Shown here: piece by piece, positions 8,653 to 17,225 of the stretch
Numbering within the stretch: position 1 is the stretch's first letter
How the letters are laid out: the number at the start of each line of letters is the position of its first letter
Made by a program: the position numbers and the translations under genes
Notes under the pieces: model-generated
Databases searched by the model: none
Told to the model about the DNA's origin: nothing
The model's input: the letters and a program-made list of their open reading frames with translations, nothing else
DNA from: Palsa-459 sp035937595
GTDB lineage: Bacteria; Actinomycetota; Acidimicrobiia; Acidimicrobiales; RAAP-2
Length of the DNA: 64,000 nucleotides
NCBI GenBank assembly: GCA_035937595.1
Contig: DASZHS010000005.1
Location: 124,001-188,000 of the forward strand
Direction: 5' to 3'

Positions 8653-9762
8653 ATGACGGACACCGAGCGGGACGCGCTGCCCAGCCGCGAGGCGATGGAC
8701 GCGTCGATCAAGCTGATCACCGACAACGCCCAGCGCGTGTTCCTCTGGGACTACGACCGCAGCCGCGGCCAGCTGGTGAACCTCTACAACAAGGCCATGG
8801 CCTCGCAGTGGAGCTCGGTGACCGACCTCGACTGGTCGACCCCGGTCGATCCCGAGGCGCTCATCCACACGTCGCCGCAGCAGAACCTCACCGTGGAGCT
8901 GGCGCGCGCCGCCGCTAAGGAGCCGGGCTCGCCGCTCGCGACGTGGGGCGAGCGAGAGTTCGTGCAGCTCGGCGTCGAGTCGCTGAAGGCGTCGCTCAGC
9001 CAGTTCATGCACGGCGAGCAGGGCGCCATGATGGTCGCGGCGAAGATCGTCGAGACGGTCCCGTGGATCGACGCGAAGTACTACGCGGCGACCCAGACGA
9101 TGGACGAGGCCCGCCACACGGAAGTCTTCGCGAAGTACCTGCACACCAAGCTCGGCGAGGCCTACCCGATGGGCCCCTACCTCGAGTCGCAGATCGACGC
9201 GCTCATCAGCGACAGCCGCTGGGACATCGCCTACCTCGGCATGCAGATCGTGATCGAGTCCCTCGCGCTGGCGGCGTTCGGCTCGATGCTGCGCGCCACC
9301 GAGGAGCCGCTCTTGAAGAAGCTGCTGCGGTACGTGATGTCGGACGAGGCGAGGCACGTGGCCTTCGGCATCATCAGCCTCGCGGAGTACTACCAGCAGC
9401 TCAGCGACGCCGAGCTGAAGGACCGACAGGAGTTCCTGCTCGACGCGACGCTGCGGAGCCGGCAGCGCTCGACGACCCCGGAGATCTGGGAGCGGATGGG
9501 GACCTCGATCGACGCCGTGCTCCCGTCGCTCACCCAGGCCGCGTCCAAGGCCGACAAGAGCCAGTTCGCGGTGTTCCAGCGGACCTTCTTCTCGAAGCTG
9601 GTGCCGAACGTCCGCAAGCTCGGCCTGCTCGACGCCAACGAGGGCTACCTCCGCGAGCGGTGGGCCGGGGCCGGCCTCATGGAGTTCGAGTTCGCCGACG
9701 ACACCGCGACGGACTACCAGTCCTACGACGAGGTCGCCAAGGACCGCGCGGCGGCGGGGTAG
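8653..9762 (+). CDS. ferritin-like diiron protein
   Basis: A 369-residue helical protein with two carboxylate/His sets for a diiron site: E122 in HGEQGAM, E152 and H155 in MDEARH, E202 in VIESLAL, and E232 and H235 in SDEARHVAFG. This matches the ribonucleotide reductase R2 / ferritin-like superfamily, within a branch of uncharacterised actinobacterial oxygenase-like proteins. The reaction is not known; an oxidase or N-oxygenase role is plausible. ATG 8653 follows GAGGA closely. It has no enzyme partners next door. Confidence 0.75.
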   Translation: MTDTERDALPSREAMDASIKLITDNAQRVFLWDYDRSRGQLVNLYNKAMASQWSSVTDLDWSTPVDPEALIHTSPQQNLTVELARAAAKEPGSPLATWGEREFVQLGVESLKASLSQFMHGEQGAMMVAAKIVETVPWIDAKYYAATQTMDEARHTEVFAKYLHTKLGEAYPMGPYLESQIDALISDSRWDIAYLGMQIVIESLALAAFGSMLRATEEPLLKKLLRYVMSDEARHVAFGIISLAEYYQQLSDAELKDRQEFLLDATLRSRQRSTTPEIWERMGTSIDAVLPSLTQAASKADKSQFAVFQRTFFSKLVPNVRKLGLLDANEGYLRERWAGAGLMEFEFADDTATDYQSYDEVAKDRAAAG

Positions 9763-9788
9763 CCCGCGGCGTCGTCGGGCGCCGCGAC

Positions 9789-10625
9789 TCAGCGGAGGAG
9801 TCGTGAGAGCCGTCGATCGGCGAGCACCTTGCCGCGCGTCTGGCACGCCGGGCAGTAGGCGATCTCGTGGGACGAGTACGAGACGCGCTCGAGCTGACGG
9901 CCGCACGCAGGACACGGGGCGCCCGCACGGCGGTGGATCGTGAAGCGGTCGCCGAGCGACGTGTCGGAGAGGCCGCCGGAGCGCCGGCGCTCGCGCTCGA
10001 GCGCCTCATCGAGCACCTCGAGGACGCTCGCCAAGAGCCGCTCGCGAGCGTCGTCGTCGAGTCCGGACAGAGACGCGAACGGGGACAGGCGCGCCCGGTG
10101 GAGCGCGTCGTCGGCGTAGCCGCGCCCGATGCCCGAGACGGTGTGCTGGTCCCGCAGCATGCTGTGGAGGTGGCGGCGGTCCTCGCCGTGGCGGACCAGC
10201 TCGGCGAACGCCGGGTCGTGCGGCTCCGGTCCGAGCGAGGCGAGCGGGCCGTCGTCTCCGGGCGCGAGCACCCACAGGCCCGCCCTGCGCTCGCGACCGT
10301 GCTCGCGCACGAGCATCGCGCCCGCGTCGAACACGAACCGGACCAGCGAGCCGCGCGGCCTCGTTGACTTGGCGGGGGTCTCGAGGTCGAGCCGCCCGCT
10401 GTTGCCGAGGTGGAGCAGTGCGCGACCGCGCTCGCCGAACTCGCAGACGAGGTACTTGCCCCGACTCGTGCACCGCGTGACCTCGGCGCCGACGAGGTCC
10501 TCGGGGGTTGGCGAGACGGTCTTCAACCCCGAGAAGCCGAGGACGCACACGGCGGTCAGCCGCCGCCCCGTGATCGCGTGGTCCACGCGCTCGGCGAGGG
10601 CGCGGAGCTCGGGGAGCTCAGGCAC
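9789..10625 (-). CDS. Fpg/Nei family DNA glycosylase
   Basis: A 278-residue base-excision repair enzyme. MPELPEL gives the catalytic N-terminal Pro and Glu3; K57 in TSRGKYLV is the conserved DNA-contacting lysine; the C-terminal zinc finger shows paired CPAC motifs (ACGRQLERV between them), 22 residues apart. It removes oxidised purines or pyrimidines and nicks the strand. Sequence alone does not separate Fpg/MutM from actinobacterial Nei. It is convergent with the diiron gene, 26 bases away. Confidence 0.9.
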   Translation of the reverse strand: MPELPELRALAERVDHAITGRRLTAVCVLGFSGLKTVSPTPEDLVGAEVTRCTSRGKYLVCEFGERGRALLHLGNSGRLDLETPAKSTRPRGSLVRFVFDAGAMLVREHGRERRAGLWVLAPGDDGPLASLGPEPHDPAFAELVRHGEDRRHLHSMLRDQHTVSGIGRGYADDALHRARLSPFASLSGLDDDARERLLASVLEVLDEALERERRRSGGLSDTSLGDRFTIHRRAGAPCPACGRQLERVSYSSHEIAYCPACQTRGKVLADRRLSRLLR

Positions 10626-10659
10626 GCTGCGAAGTTACCGGGCGCACGTCCGATCAGGG

Positions 10660-10687
10660 CACGGGGCACGGGGCACGGGGCACGGGG
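10660..10687. repeat. four tandem copies of CACGGGG
   Basis: Four perfect 7-base units lie in the 172-base gap between the glycosylase start and mntP. The repeat is about 110 bases upstream of mntP. No function is evident; it may vary in copy number between strains. Confidence 0.8.
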
Positions 10688-10797
10688 CGTGCGACTCGGC
10701 GACGACGTCGGCGCATGGCGCGCGTGCTTCACTGGGGGACGGGTGCACGGCTGGCCGAGCGCGCCGGAGCGACGCACACTCACCCCAGGAGGCGTCG

Positions 10798-11337
10798 GTG
10801 ATCGAGGCCCTCGTGATCGCGATCGCGGTCGGCCTGGACAACTTCGCAGCCTCCATCGGGATTGGCGTTGCCGGCATCGAGGCGAGCGCGAAGCTTCGCG
10901 TCGCCGTGGTCTTCGGCGCGTTCGAGGCCCTGGTGCCGATCCTGGGCGTGCTCCTTGGCCGGCGCGTCGCCGGAGTCCTCGGCGCCGACGCCGCCTGGCT
11001 CGGGGGCGCCTTGCTCGTCGCCACCGGGCTCTACGCCCTCATCGAGGCGCGACGCTCGCCGGAACCTCGTCCCGACGCCAATCTTTCCACCCGACGGCTG
11101 CTGCTCGTGGGCGCGGCACTGAGCATCGACAACCTGCTCGTCGGCCTCGCGCTCGGGACCTCGCACGTCCCGATCCCGTTTGCCATCGCCGCCATCGGGG
11201 TCGTCAGCGTCGCGATGTGCATCGCCGGCCTGGAGCTGGGCCAGCGCCTCGGCCGTCACGTGGAGCGCTTCGCCGGGGAGATCGGCGCCGGCGTCCTGAT
11301 CCTCGTCGGGATCGCGATCCTCGCCGGCGCTCCTTAA
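10798..11337 (+). CDS. mntP: manganese efflux pump, MntP family
   Basis: The 179-residue product has six predicted membrane helices in two halves. Each half carries the family acidic signature, GLDNFAASIGIG at the start and LSIDNLLVGLALG in the second half; MntP exports Mn(II). GTG 10798 has AGGAGG five bases upstream, which fixes the start. In other bacteria mntP often sits behind a Mn riboswitch, but I could not find that aptamer in the 172 bases upstream. Confidence 0.85.
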   Translation: MIEALVIAIAVGLDNFAASIGIGVAGIEASAKLRVAVVFGAFEALVPILGVLLGRRVAGVLGADAAWLGGALLVATGLYALIEARRSPEPRPDANLSTRRLLLVGAALSIDNLLVGLALGTSHVPIPFAIAAIGVVSVAMCIAGLELGQRLGRHVERFAGEIGAGVLILVGIAILAGAP

Positions 11338-11455
11338 TGCGGCGGGGCACGCGCCGTCCGCGTGCGCGGCGGGGCGTATCGGGCAAGGCTTCGACCGTGA
11401 GCATCGCGAACGCCTGGCGAACGCCTCGCACCGGGCTCGACGTGGGTCCCTCGAC

Positions 11456-12346
11456 GTGAGGGTCGCTGTCGTCGGTGCGACGGGACTCGTCGGCTCGCAC
11501 CTCGTCGCTGCGTTGGACGACCGTGGCGACGAGGTCCTCGCGCTCAGCCGACGCCCGACACGGGTCGGGACCCACGCCACGCTCACCTGGGATCCCGCGC
11601 GCGAGCCGCTGCCGCCCGCCGCGCGCGAGGGCCTCGACGCGATCGTCAACCTGGCCGGCGCACCGATCGCCGCGGGCCGATGGCGCGCCGCGCAGCGCGA
11701 GGCGATCCGCTCGAGCCGACTCACCGCGACGCGTGGGGTGGTCGCCGCGCTCGGTGACGACGGTCCGCGCGTGCTCGTGAACGCGAGCGCGGTTGGGTTC
11801 TACGGCGACACCGAGGACCCGGTCGACGAGCGCACGCCGGCCGGGTCGGACTTCCTCGCTGGGGTCTGCGTCGAGTGGGAGCGCGAGGCCCTCGTCGCTG
11901 CGGACCGTGCGCGAGTCGTCGTGGTGCGCTCCGGTCTCGTGCTCGCACGCGACGGTGGGGCGTTCCCGCCGCTGCTCCGCGCCGCGCGGGTGGGGGTGCT
12001 CGGGGTGATGGGCACCGGTCGGCAGTGGGTGCCCTGGATCCACGTCGACGACGAGGTCGCCGCGCTCCTGCACTGCCTCGACCGCTCGGACCTGGCCAGC
12101 CCGGTCAACCTCGTCGCACCGCGACCCGAGCGGCAGGCCGACGTCGCCCGCCTGGTGCGGCGTGCCGTCCACCGGCCGCCCACGCTGCCGGCGCCGTCGT
12201 TCCTCCTTCGGGCCGTGATGGGACCGGCGTCCGCGCTCGTGCTCGGTGGCCAGCGCGTCGTGCCCGCGGCGCTCGAGGCGTCCGGGTTCACCTTCGCCCA
12301 CCCGTCGCTCGAGCCGGCCTTGACAGAGCTGCTCGCGCAGGCCTGA
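11456..12346 (+). CDS. TIGR01777 family NAD-dependent epimerase/dehydratase
   Basis: A 296-residue short-chain-type protein. VAVVGATGLVGSHLV is the nucleotide-binding loop, PRVLVNASAVGFYGDT holds the YfcH-type signature, and the C-terminal DUF1731 segment is seen in GPASALVLGGQRVVPAALEASGF. The natural substrate of the family is unknown. The start is GTG 11456 with no ribosome binding site. It is convergent with the DinB gene, four bases apart. Confidence 0.85.
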   Translation: MRVAVVGATGLVGSHLVAALDDRGDEVLALSRRPTRVGTHATLTWDPAREPLPPAAREGLDAIVNLAGAPIAAGRWRAAQREAIRSSRLTATRGVVAALGDDGPRVLVNASAVGFYGDTEDPVDERTPAGSDFLAGVCVEWEREALVAADRARVVVVRSGLVLARDGGAFPPLLRAARVGVLGVMGTGRQWVPWIHVDDEVAALLHCLDRSDLASPVNLVAPRPERQADVARLVRRAVHRPPTLPAPSFLLRAVMGPASALVLGGQRVVPAALEASGFTFAHPSLEPALTELLAQA

Positions 12347-12350
12347 GCCC

Positions 12351-12857
12351 TCAGCGGATGAGGGATCCCCGCACGTAGGCGGCTTGACCGAGGTGCTGCA
12401 GGCAGTCGTCCGCGACGCTCACGAGCCGGACCCCGAGGGTGACCGGCGGGTCCCATCGCGTGTCGACGACACGGTCGAGGTCCTTCTCGGTCTGCCTTGC
12501 GAGCCACGCCGCCGAGTGGGCGTGGACCTCGTCGAAGTACCCGGTGAGGTCCGCGGGGCTCGCCGGTCGGACCGCGAGGACCTCGGCGGGCGTGTGCCCG
12601 TAGCCGGTGTTCGAGACGTCGGGCTCGAGCCCGAACCTCGATGGCCAGATGCCCTCGGACCACAGCTGCTCGGTGCCCATCACGTCGCCGACGTGGTCGT
12701 CCAGCACCCGGGCGGAGTGCCAGACGAGCCAGGCGATCGTGTTGGCCCCGGGCGCCGGCGGGGTCGTGAGCTCGTCCAGGCTCGCGCCGTCCACGGCCTG
12801 GTGCGCGAGGTGCGGGAGGCGGCCGTAGACCTCGAGGAGCAGCTCGGCGACGTCCAT
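12351..12857 (-). CDS. DinB/DUF664 family protein
   Basis: A 168-residue four-helix protein of the DinB / mycothiol-dependent isomerase superfamily. Three candidate metal-binding histidines appear at expected places: WLVWHSARVLDDH (two) and VADDCLQHLGQAAYVRG (third). Actinobacterial members may use mycothiol, for thiol transfer or ring-fission isomerisation; the substrate is unknown. ATG 12857. Confidence 0.75.
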   Translation of the reverse strand: MDVAELLLEVYGRLPHLAHQAVDGASLDELTTPPAPGANTIAWLVWHSARVLDDHVGDVMGTEQLWSEGIWPSRFGLEPDVSNTGYGHTPAEVLAVRPASPADLTGYFDEVHAHSAAWLARQTEKDLDRVVDTRWDPPVTLGVRLVSVADDCLQHLGQAAYVRGSLIR

Positions 12858-12881
12858 CGAGCCATTCCAGCACGGCGCGCC

Positions 12882-12917
12882 CCGGCGCGCTCGGCCGGCG
12901 CGCTCGGCCGGCGCGCG
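12882..12917. repeat. 13-base tandem repeat, 2.8 copies
   Basis: The unit CCGGCGCGCTCGG is repeated twice exactly, then once partly, in the 61 bases between two reverse-strand genes. It could also fold into GC-rich hairpins. No function is evident. Confidence 0.75.
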
Positions 12918-12918
12918 A

Positions 12919-13560
12919 TCAGTCCGTGGCGTCGACGCGCTGGTAGGTGTTCGCGAGCTCGTCTTGGAGCACCGTCGCCACCCCGTCCGTGTCGCTCAAC
13001 AGGCGAAGCGCGTCGTCCTGGGTCCGCGTGGAGAACGTCCAGCCCGCGGGGAGGTCGAGGGTGTCGACGAGCGCGGGCAGCGACGCTGGTGTCTGGGAGT
13101 CGTCGACGGCGTGGCTCAGGGCCTGCATGACGTAGGTCTGCCCCTCCGAGTGCAGCTCGTGCAGGGGGGTGCCGGCGGCCCACTCGAAGACGGTGTCGCG
13201 GGCCACGCGCCGCTCGACGTACCCGCCGGGGTTCGGCAGCGACGCGCCGAAGTCGACCGTCGCGGCGAGGAACATCTCGAGCGACCCGAACTTCGCCGTC
13301 GGCGCCGACGCGCGCATCGAGGACTCGATCGCGTCGAGCACCCAGTGCCGGGGCCCGTTCTTGAGGGCGACGAGCGCACCGTGCTCGCTCGCGATCGCCG
13401 ACGCGTCGAGCTCGGCGAAGACCTCGGGCGGGCAGTCGTTGAACCCCATGGTGTTCCAGACCTCTGCGGTGTACGACGCGCCGTCGGTGCGGAGGAGCAG
13501 GATCTCCCCGTAGCGGACGCCGCGAAGTCCCTCGATGCGGTTGAGCGGTGACTCGGCCAC
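12919..13560 (-). CDS. conserved protein of unknown function
   Basis: A 213-residue soluble protein starting GTG, AESPLNRIEGLRGVRYGEILLLRTD. Conserved-looking stretches include WNTMGFNDCPPEVF, NGPRHWVLDAIES and LHSEGQTYVMQALSHAVD. I recall similar uncharacterised proteins in several phyla but know of no function. It has no signal peptide, membrane segment or nucleotide-binding motif. It faces the DUF1003 gene across about 150 bases. Confidence 0.6.
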   Translation of the reverse strand: MAESPLNRIEGLRGVRYGEILLLRTDGASYTAEVWNTMGFNDCPPEVFAELDASAIASEHGALVALKNGPRHWVLDAIESSMRASAPTAKFGSLEMFLAATVDFGASLPNPGGYVERRVARDTVFEWAAGTPLHELHSEGQTYVMQALSHAVDDSQTPASLPALVDTLDLPAGWTFSTRTQDDALRLLSDTDGVATVLQDELANTYQRVDATD

Positions 13561-13713
13561 GTCGCGCCCCCCAGGACGTCCGGCGCCGGGAGGCGACGGG
13601 ACCCCAATCTTGTCGGTTGGTCGTGCCCTCAGCCAGTCGCACGAGCGGGTACGCCGCCACGGCGACGCGCGGCGTCCGCCGCGACGCGCACCCGCGGTGC
13701 CACACTGCGCGTC

Positions 13714-14220
13714 ATGTCACCAAAGGGCTTCGAGACCCACTGGCACAAGCACCCCGGCGTGCGGTCCGGCGACGAGCTCACGCGGGGCGAGCGCGCGGCG
13801 GACCGGATGCGCAACCTCATGGGATCGTGGCCATTCGTCTTCTCTTTCTTCGGGGTGATGGCCGCATGGGTCATCCTCAACACGATCGTCCTCGCGCGGC
13901 TCCTCGACCACAAGGCGTTCGACCCCTACCCCTACATCCTGCTCAACCTGTTCCTCTCGATGCTCGCGGGCGTCCAGGCCGCCGCGCTGCTCATCGCGGC
14001 GAAGCGTGCGGACGCCGTGGCCTCGGAGATCGCGCTGCACACCGAGCACAACACCGAGGACATCAAGACCCTGATCGGGGAGAACACGGCGCTCACGCAG
14101 GCCGTGAAGACCAACACGGACCTCCTCGACGAGATCCACCTCCACGTTGCCAACATCGGCAAGAAGGTGGGCGCCGAGCTCGGGAACTTCCCGCCGGGGA
14201 CGGTCCCCTCGACGGGCTGA
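13714..14220 (+). CDS. DUF1003 membrane protein
   Basis: The 168-residue product has two membrane helices (WPFVFSFFGVMAAWVILNTIVL and a second after the DPYPYILLNLFLSMLAGVQAAALL block), the hallmark of DUF1003. A polar C-terminal tail of heptad-like residues may form a coiled coil. The family role is unknown. The sequence CACACT seven bases before ATG 13714 may be a -10 box of a leaderless transcript. Confidence 0.85.
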   Translation: MSPKGFETHWHKHPGVRSGDELTRGERAADRMRNLMGSWPFVFSFFGVMAAWVILNTIVLARLLDHKAFDPYPYILLNLFLSMLAGVQAAALLIAAKRADAVASEIALHTEHNTEDIKTLIGENTALTQAVKTNTDLLDEIHLHVANIGKKVGAELGNFPPGTVPSTG

Positions 14221-14235
14221 CCGCCACGGGGGACC

Positions 14236-14676
14236 TCAGGTGGCGGGCGGGGACCGGTGCTCCACCAGCGCCGCTGCCCTCGCCTCGGCCTTGGCCTTGG
14301 CGATGCGGAAGTGCTCGAGGATCTCGGCGTGCGAGGCCCCGCCGTTCGGGACGTCGGGGTGGTGATGCGCGCACAGGTGGTACGGCGTGCCCTCCAAGGG
14401 GTGGTGCCCGATCCGCCAGCACCCCTTCGTGTGGCAGTTCGCCTTGCGGATCCCGGTGTAGACGCCGAGCCCGACGGTCGTGATGAGGGTCGCCTCGCCG
14501 AGGTCGCTGCCGAACCCGGACCAGAAGTTGTAGTACACGGGGTTCGGCCTGACCGAGGTCGTCCCCGTGTGGAACGAGAGCCAGTGCTGGAGCGGGGAGA
14601 AGTCCGCGATGACGAGGGCGACCAGGGTCAGCACGAAGACGATCGCGAGCAGCCACCACATCCTGCGCTGCGACAT
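14236..14676 (-). CDS. membrane protein with Cys/His-rich tail
   Basis: A 146-residue protein: one clear N-terminal helix (MWWLLAIVFVLTLVALVIADF), a second hydrophobic stretch near LITTVGLGVYTG, then CHTKGCWRIGHHPLEGTPYHLCAHHHPDV, a dense cluster of three Cys and several His that could bind a metal. A charged helical tail follows. I recognise no named family beyond similar actinobacterial and phage-associated hypothetical proteins. ATG 14676. Confidence 0.6.
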   Translation of the reverse strand: MSQRRMWWLLAIVFVLTLVALVIADFSPLQHWLSFHTGTTSVRPNPVYYNFWSGFGSDLGEATLITTVGLGVYTGIRKANCHTKGCWRIGHHPLEGTPYHLCAHHHPDVPNGGASHAEILEHFRIAKAKAEARAAALVEHRSPPAT

Positions 14677-14741
14677 CGCGCAGATCTTCGCACCTCGGCG
14701 CGCGCCACCCGAGGACTCAACCGGACGGCGCCCCCCGCGCG

Positions 14742-15008
14742 TCAGGCGCCGTTCGCACGCTCCGCGACGGCACGACGGCGCAGCGGCGGCACCGTCGGCG
14801 GCGGCTGGCGCCGCGCGGGGAGCTCGCGCAGGAGGTCGGCGGTGGCCGCGGCGACGCGCTCGACGGCTCGCCCGATCGCCTCCTCGGTGGCGGCGGTCGG
14901 CTTTCCGATGCCCCCGACCTTGCGCACGTACTGCAGGGCCGCGGCCCTCGTCTCCTCGTCGGTCGCGGGCGGCTCAAGCCCCCGGAGCGTCGTGATGTTC
15001 CTGCACAT
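14742..15008 (-). CDS. DUF2277 family protein
   Basis: An 88-residue protein with the DUF2277 signature at its start, MCRNITTLRGLEPPATDEE, followed by ALQYVRKVGGIGKP. The function is unknown. ATG 15008 has AGGAGG five bases upstream, which fixes the start. It overlaps the 3' end of the MFS gene by 35 bases and may be the last gene of the MarR-MFS operon. Confidence 0.85.
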   Translation of the reverse strand: MCRNITTLRGLEPPATDEETRAAALQYVRKVGGIGKPTAATEEAIGRAVERVAAATADLLRELPARRQPPPTVPPLRRRAVAERANGA

Positions 15009-16674
15009 GGGACCTCCTGCGTCGGTGCTGGACCCTACGGGCGTGCGGGGCCTGCTCGCCGCCGTCGCCGGCGACCGACCCGTCGACGTCGTCGTCGAGC
15101 TGCCCGGGCCGCGCAGAGGTCGCGACGAACGCCGTCGTGCGCAGCGGCGTCTCCTTGAGGAACCAGCACAGCAGGAACGCGACGATCGCGAACGGCACCG
15201 CCACGATGAAGACGGTCTCGAGCGCGTGGTTGAACGCGCCCACCAGCACGTCGCGCTGGGCGGGCGGCAGCCGGTTGATCTGGACCGGGTTCTGGGTGAT
15301 GGTGCCGTTCTTCAGCACCCGGAGCTCTGCGGCCGAGGCGGTCGCGCGCAGCTGGGAGAGCAGCCGGTTGGAGAACACGGCGCCGAGCGCGGCGACGCCG
15401 AACGCACCACCGATCGTCCGAAAGAAGGTCGCGGCGGACGTCGCGGTGCCGAGGCGGGCGTGCGGCACGGTGTTCTGCACGGCCACGACGAGCACCTGCA
15501 TGACGAGCCCGAGCCCGAGGCCGACCACGAACATGTACAGCGCCGTGAGGCCGTAGGGGGTGTGCGGGTTCAGCCGCGAGAGGAGGGCGAGGCCGACCGC
15601 GGTGACGCCGGTGCCGACGATCGGGAACACCTTGTAGCGGCCCGTCCGCGAGACGAGCCGCCCGCTCAGGATGAAGGTGACGAGCAGCCCCGCCATGAGG
15701 GGGAGCAGCTGGAGCCCGGACTTCGTCGCGGACGAGCCGTCGACCACCTGCAGGTACAGCGGCAGATAGACGATCGCTCCGAACATCGTGAAGCCGATCA
15801 TGAACGAGACGACCGAGGCGACCGTGAACGTTCGTATCCGGAAGAGGTCCGGCGGGATGATGGGCTCGGCGACCTTGGTCTCGACGACGCAGAAGGCGAT
15901 CAGGAGCACGACGGACAGCACACCCATGCCGATGATGACCGGCGAGCCCCACGCGTACTGCGCGCCGCCCCACGTCGTGAGGAGGATGATCGAGGTGACG
16001 GCCACCGAGAGGAGCGTGAGGCCGCCGAGGTCGATCTTGTGGGGGATCCTCGTGACGGGGACGTGCAGCACGGCCGCGATCGCGAAGAAGGCGAGGATCC
16101 CGATCGGGACGTTGATGTAGAAGATCCACCGCCACGAGGCGTGCTGGGTGAACCACCCGCCCGCGAGCGGGCCGAGCACGCTCGACAGCGCGAAGACCGC
16201 GCCGAAGTACCCCATGTAGCGGCCCCGCGCTCGCGGCGGGATGACGTCACCGATGATCGACTGGGACCCGACGATGAGCCCGCCGGCGCCGATCCCCTGG
16301 ATCGCCCGGCAGGCGATGAGCTCGAGCATGGACTGGGAGAGGCCCGAGAGCATGGAGCCGCCGACGAAGATCACGATCGCGAGCTGGAAGAAGCGCTTGC
16401 GGCCGTAGAGGTCGCCGAGCTTGCCCCAGAGCGGGATCGAGACGGTCGACGCGAGCAGGTACGCGGTCACCACCCAGGAGAGGTGGTTGAGCCCGTGGAG
16501 GTCGCCCGCGATGGTCGGCAGCGCCGTCGACACGATCGTCTGGTCGAGCGACGCGAGGAACATCCCCATCATGAGGGCTCCGAGGATGACGAGGATGCGG
16601 CGGTGCTCGGCCTGCGAGACCTCGTGCTCGACGGGGGCCGCCGTGGCCGACTGGAGGTCAGTCGACACGCGCAC
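14974..16674 (-). CDS. DHA2 family (EmrB/QacA) MFS drug exporter
   Basis: A 566-residue transporter with about 14 membrane helices. LDQTIVSTALPTIAGDL in helix 1 is the DHA2 motif, and KLGDLYGRKRFF is the loop 2-3 motif A. These proton-driven pumps export drugs, dyes or cell-envelope precursors. The GTG start overlaps the stop of the upstream marR gene by 17 bases. Repression by that MarR protein is likely. The arginine-rich last 40 residues lie beyond the last helix. Confidence 0.9.
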   Translation of the reverse strand: MRVSTDLQSATAAPVEHEVSQAEHRRILVILGALMMGMFLASLDQTIVSTALPTIAGDLHGLNHLSWVVTAYLLASTVSIPLWGKLGDLYGRKRFFQLAIVIFVGGSMLSGLSQSMLELIACRAIQGIGAGGLIVGSQSIIGDVIPPRARGRYMGYFGAVFALSSVLGPLAGGWFTQHASWRWIFYINVPIGILAFFAIAAVLHVPVTRIPHKIDLGGLTLLSVAVTSIILLTTWGGAQYAWGSPVIIGMGVLSVVLLIAFCVVETKVAEPIIPPDLFRIRTFTVASVVSFMIGFTMFGAIVYLPLYLQVVDGSSATKSGLQLLPLMAGLLVTFILSGRLVSRTGRYKVFPIVGTGVTAVGLALLSRLNPHTPYGLTALYMFVVGLGLGLVMQVLVVAVQNTVPHARLGTATSAATFFRTIGGAFGVAALGAVFSNRLLSQLRATASAAELRVLKNGTITQNPVQINRLPPAQRDVLVGAFNHALETVFIVAVPFAIVAFLLCWFLKETPLRTTAFVATSARPGQLDDDVDGSVAGDGGEQAPHARRVQHRRRRSHVQEHHDAPGA

Positions 16675-17167
16675 CGTCCAAGGCGAGCTGGAGTCGCTCG
16701 GCGAACGCCCCGAGGTGCTCCGCGAACGTCGTGCGATCCTCCGCGGACCACCCGTCGAGGAGGGCCGCCAGCCACCGGCGCTTCGCGGCGGTGAGACGGT
16801 CGAGCGTGTCGCGTCCGTCGGGCGTGAGCCGGATGCGGTGCGCGCGTCGGTCGTCGGGGTCGGCGTCGCGGGCCACGAGGCCGAGACGCTCGAGCTGCTG
16901 GATCTTGCGCGTGACCGTCGGGGTGTCGACGCCGAGGCGCTCGGCGAGGGCGGTGACGCGCAGCGAGCCGTCGTCGCTCGCCGCGAGCTTGCTCAGGAGT
17001 GCGGCGCCGGAGCGGTCGACGCGGACGCCCGCGTCGCCGAGGAGCTGCTCGTGGAGCCGGACGTGGGAGATCGACCGGGCGATGGTCGACAGCCCCGCGA
17101 GGATGCGCTCGGCGGCCGCATCCTCCGCGCGACGGCGCGCGGCCGGCCGAATGGTTGCTTGCGTCAT
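16658..17167 (-). CDS. MarR family transcriptional regulator
   Basis: A 169-residue winged-helix repressor. The recognition region is seen in LRVTALAERLGVDTPTVTRKIQQLERLGLVARDADPDDRRAHRIRLT, with the wing at DPDDRRAHRI. It is cotranscribed with the MFS exporter and probably represses both until a toxic ligand binds. The ATG lies inside an inverted repeat and six bases after a TAGAAT box. Confidence 0.9.
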   Translation of the reverse strand: MTQATIRPAARRRAEDAAAERILAGLSTIARSISHVRLHEQLLGDAGVRVDRSGAALLSKLAASDDGSLRVTALAERLGVDTPTVTRKIQQLERLGLVARDADPDDRRAHRIRLTPDGRDTLDRLTAAKRRWLAALLDGWSAEDRTTFAEHLGAFAERLQLALDGARVD

Positions 17168-17179
17168 GCAACTATTCTA
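17154..17179 (-). promoter_or_regulatory. MarR promoter and operator
   Basis: On the reverse strand TAGAAT (17179-17174) is six bases before the ATG at 17167, so the transcript is probably leaderless. An inverted repeat GTTGC-N9-GCAAC (17154-17172) covers the start codon and is a good candidate for autoregulatory MarR binding. Confidence 0.5.
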
Positions 17180-17225
17180 GCGGGCGCGTCGGCCGATGGC
17201 GCGCGCGCCGACCGACGAGCCCGGC

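Noticed and set aside
10626..10797. Manganese (yybP-ykoY) riboswitch before mntP
   Set aside because: The conserved loop sequences of the aptamer are not present; only a short tandem repeat is seen.
14257..16794. 845-codon forward open frame
   Set aside because: Antisense to the MFS transporter and DUF2277 genes; composition is Arg/Asp/His-rich without domain.
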